From Amoebidium appalachense (lineage: Eukaryota; Ichthyosporea): DNA of 64,000 bases. The stretch spans positions 8,990,001-9,054,000 of the forward strand of contig CAVNZM010000013.1 in assembly GCA_963693365.1 (NCBI GenBank), read 5' to 3'. The position numbers and the translations under genes are program-made. This document shows positions 63,079-64,000 of the stretch, in pieces. The notes under the pieces are model-generated. The model worked only from the letters and a program-made list of their open reading frames with translations. It had not been told where the DNA came from and searched no databases. Numbering within the stretch: the first letter of the stretch is position 1; the number at the start of each line of letters is the position of its first letter.

Positions 63079-63316
63079 ATGACTCGCCCGCCAGACACGC
63101 ACACATTCCCACGCTCGGCCCCGCGCACACCCCCGGCTGCACTGCTCAGTGAGCCGGGTGGGGCGGGGGGTTTGGGCAGGAGTGCACGTGCGTCCGTGCG
63201 GTCGAGCGAGGGGCCGTGGACGGGGGGGGTGGACGTGACGGGGCTGGTAGACTTCCACTACGACTCGGACCCGCACGCACTCGAGCTGAGAGACTACAAC
63301 GCCCCCAGCCAGCCAG
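63079..63316 (+). CDS. First exon of an unidentified gene (5' partial)
   Basis: ATG at 63079 in a good context (CCACCATGAC) opens 79 codons plus one base, ending at the donor CCAG|GTGAGAGC (GT 63317, phase 1). The product starts with a Pro/Arg/Ser-rich disordered stretch and continues TGLVDFHYDSDPHALELRDY, which looks folded and acidic. No family recognised. The following 680 bases, including (CA)n at 63475-63558, would be its first intron and contain no clear second exon. Confidence 0.5.
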
Positions 63317-63473
63317 GTGAGAGCACTGGCACGTAGAGTGCACGCACAAGGAAGTAGCAGCACTGCAATCTAGCCGTGTGCCCAGAGTTGCATGTGGGCA
63401 CAGCAGGCACACGGACACACTAGCAACACAACTATATATGACCATATAGTGCACACCTCCAGTACGAGCACAA

Positions 63474-63558
<85 letters not shown>

Positions 63559-64000
63559 CAAGACAGTATGGCTTTGCGTTTGCACACAAACTCTCGCATG
63601 TGTGCAGACACACATACAGAAGCACAAGCACGCACACCTGAACACACACGGATCTGACGTTGTTTGAGATCTACGCATGTCCCACAACGGTACTTCATGA
63701 CTTGCACACGTGCAAGTATGAGTGGCTGCACGCACACGTAAGCAAGCACACACGCACGTGAATACGTGTACGGTTACAGACCCCCCCTCCCCCTCCTCCC
63801 TACAGACACACAAAAGGAACATATGGCTAGACACGGGCAAGCATGCACCTGCACACACCCACCCACAAGCGCCACAAACACATGTATACATATTAGACAC
63901 GCATAACATACACAAGAGAACACGCCCTACATTCATGAATCATTCACAGATGTGCACACGCACATATACTGCGGACAGTCCACACACATGAGCACATTCG
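63317..64000. other. Probable intron of the partial gene
   Basis: CA-rich DNA with one pure (CA)n block at 63475-63558 and degenerate CACG repeats beyond; only His/Thr/Cys/Val-biased frames. No acceptor with a protein-like exon is visible before the window ends. Confidence 0.45.

Overview
The window is nuclear DNA of a eukaryotic microorganism, probably a free-living protist and perhaps an alga. The basis is spliceosomal GT-AG introns (39 placed here, median several hundred bases), a multistep phosphorelay hybrid histidine kinase, an EDR2-type PH-START-DUF1336 protein, a RAP-domain organellar RNA-binding protein and intronless Golgi-type glycosyltransferases. This combination excludes bacteria and animals and does not suggest fungi. 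I cannot name the lineage from the sequence alone. Coding exons are GC-rich and take up only about a fifth of the window. The rest is dominated by (CA)n/(TG)n, (GA)n, very long G or C homopolymers and minisatellites.

Layout. 0.8-2.8 kb and 6.4-8.4 kb: two tandem, intronless paralogs encoding a type II membrane fusion of a GT31/Fringe-like domain and a GT25 domain. The first copy has lost its GT31 DxD motif and has a +1 frame change between the domains. 11.8-15.8 kb, minus strand: a five-exon RDD-family membrane protein. 15.8-19.3 kb: GA/G-rich repeats and two large fold-back sequences. 19.4-20.1 kb: intronless YccF-domain membrane protein. 22.8-26.8 kb: five-exon RAP protein. 28.9-39.9 kb: nine-exon EDR2-like lipid-binding protein (761 aa) with an unusual hydrophobic hairpin in or before its START domain. 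42.8-59.1 kb: 24-exon hybrid histidine kinase (about 1,112 aa: two PAS, HisKA, HATPase, one degenerate receiver, one canonical receiver). 63.1 kb: first exon of a gene running off the window.

The genes do not form an obvious pathway. The kinase is a self-contained cytosolic sensor; the EDR2-like, RDD, YccF and glycosyltransferase proteins are membrane or endomembrane proteins.

The most unusual theme is the relation of repeats to splice sites. (TG)n and G runs tend to lie after donors and (CA)n and C runs before acceptors. Several minisatellites are tandem copies of a splice junction itself, including exon bases. Related intron-resident elements occur in different genes. The palindromic octamer TGACGTCA occurs ten times, against about one expected by chance.
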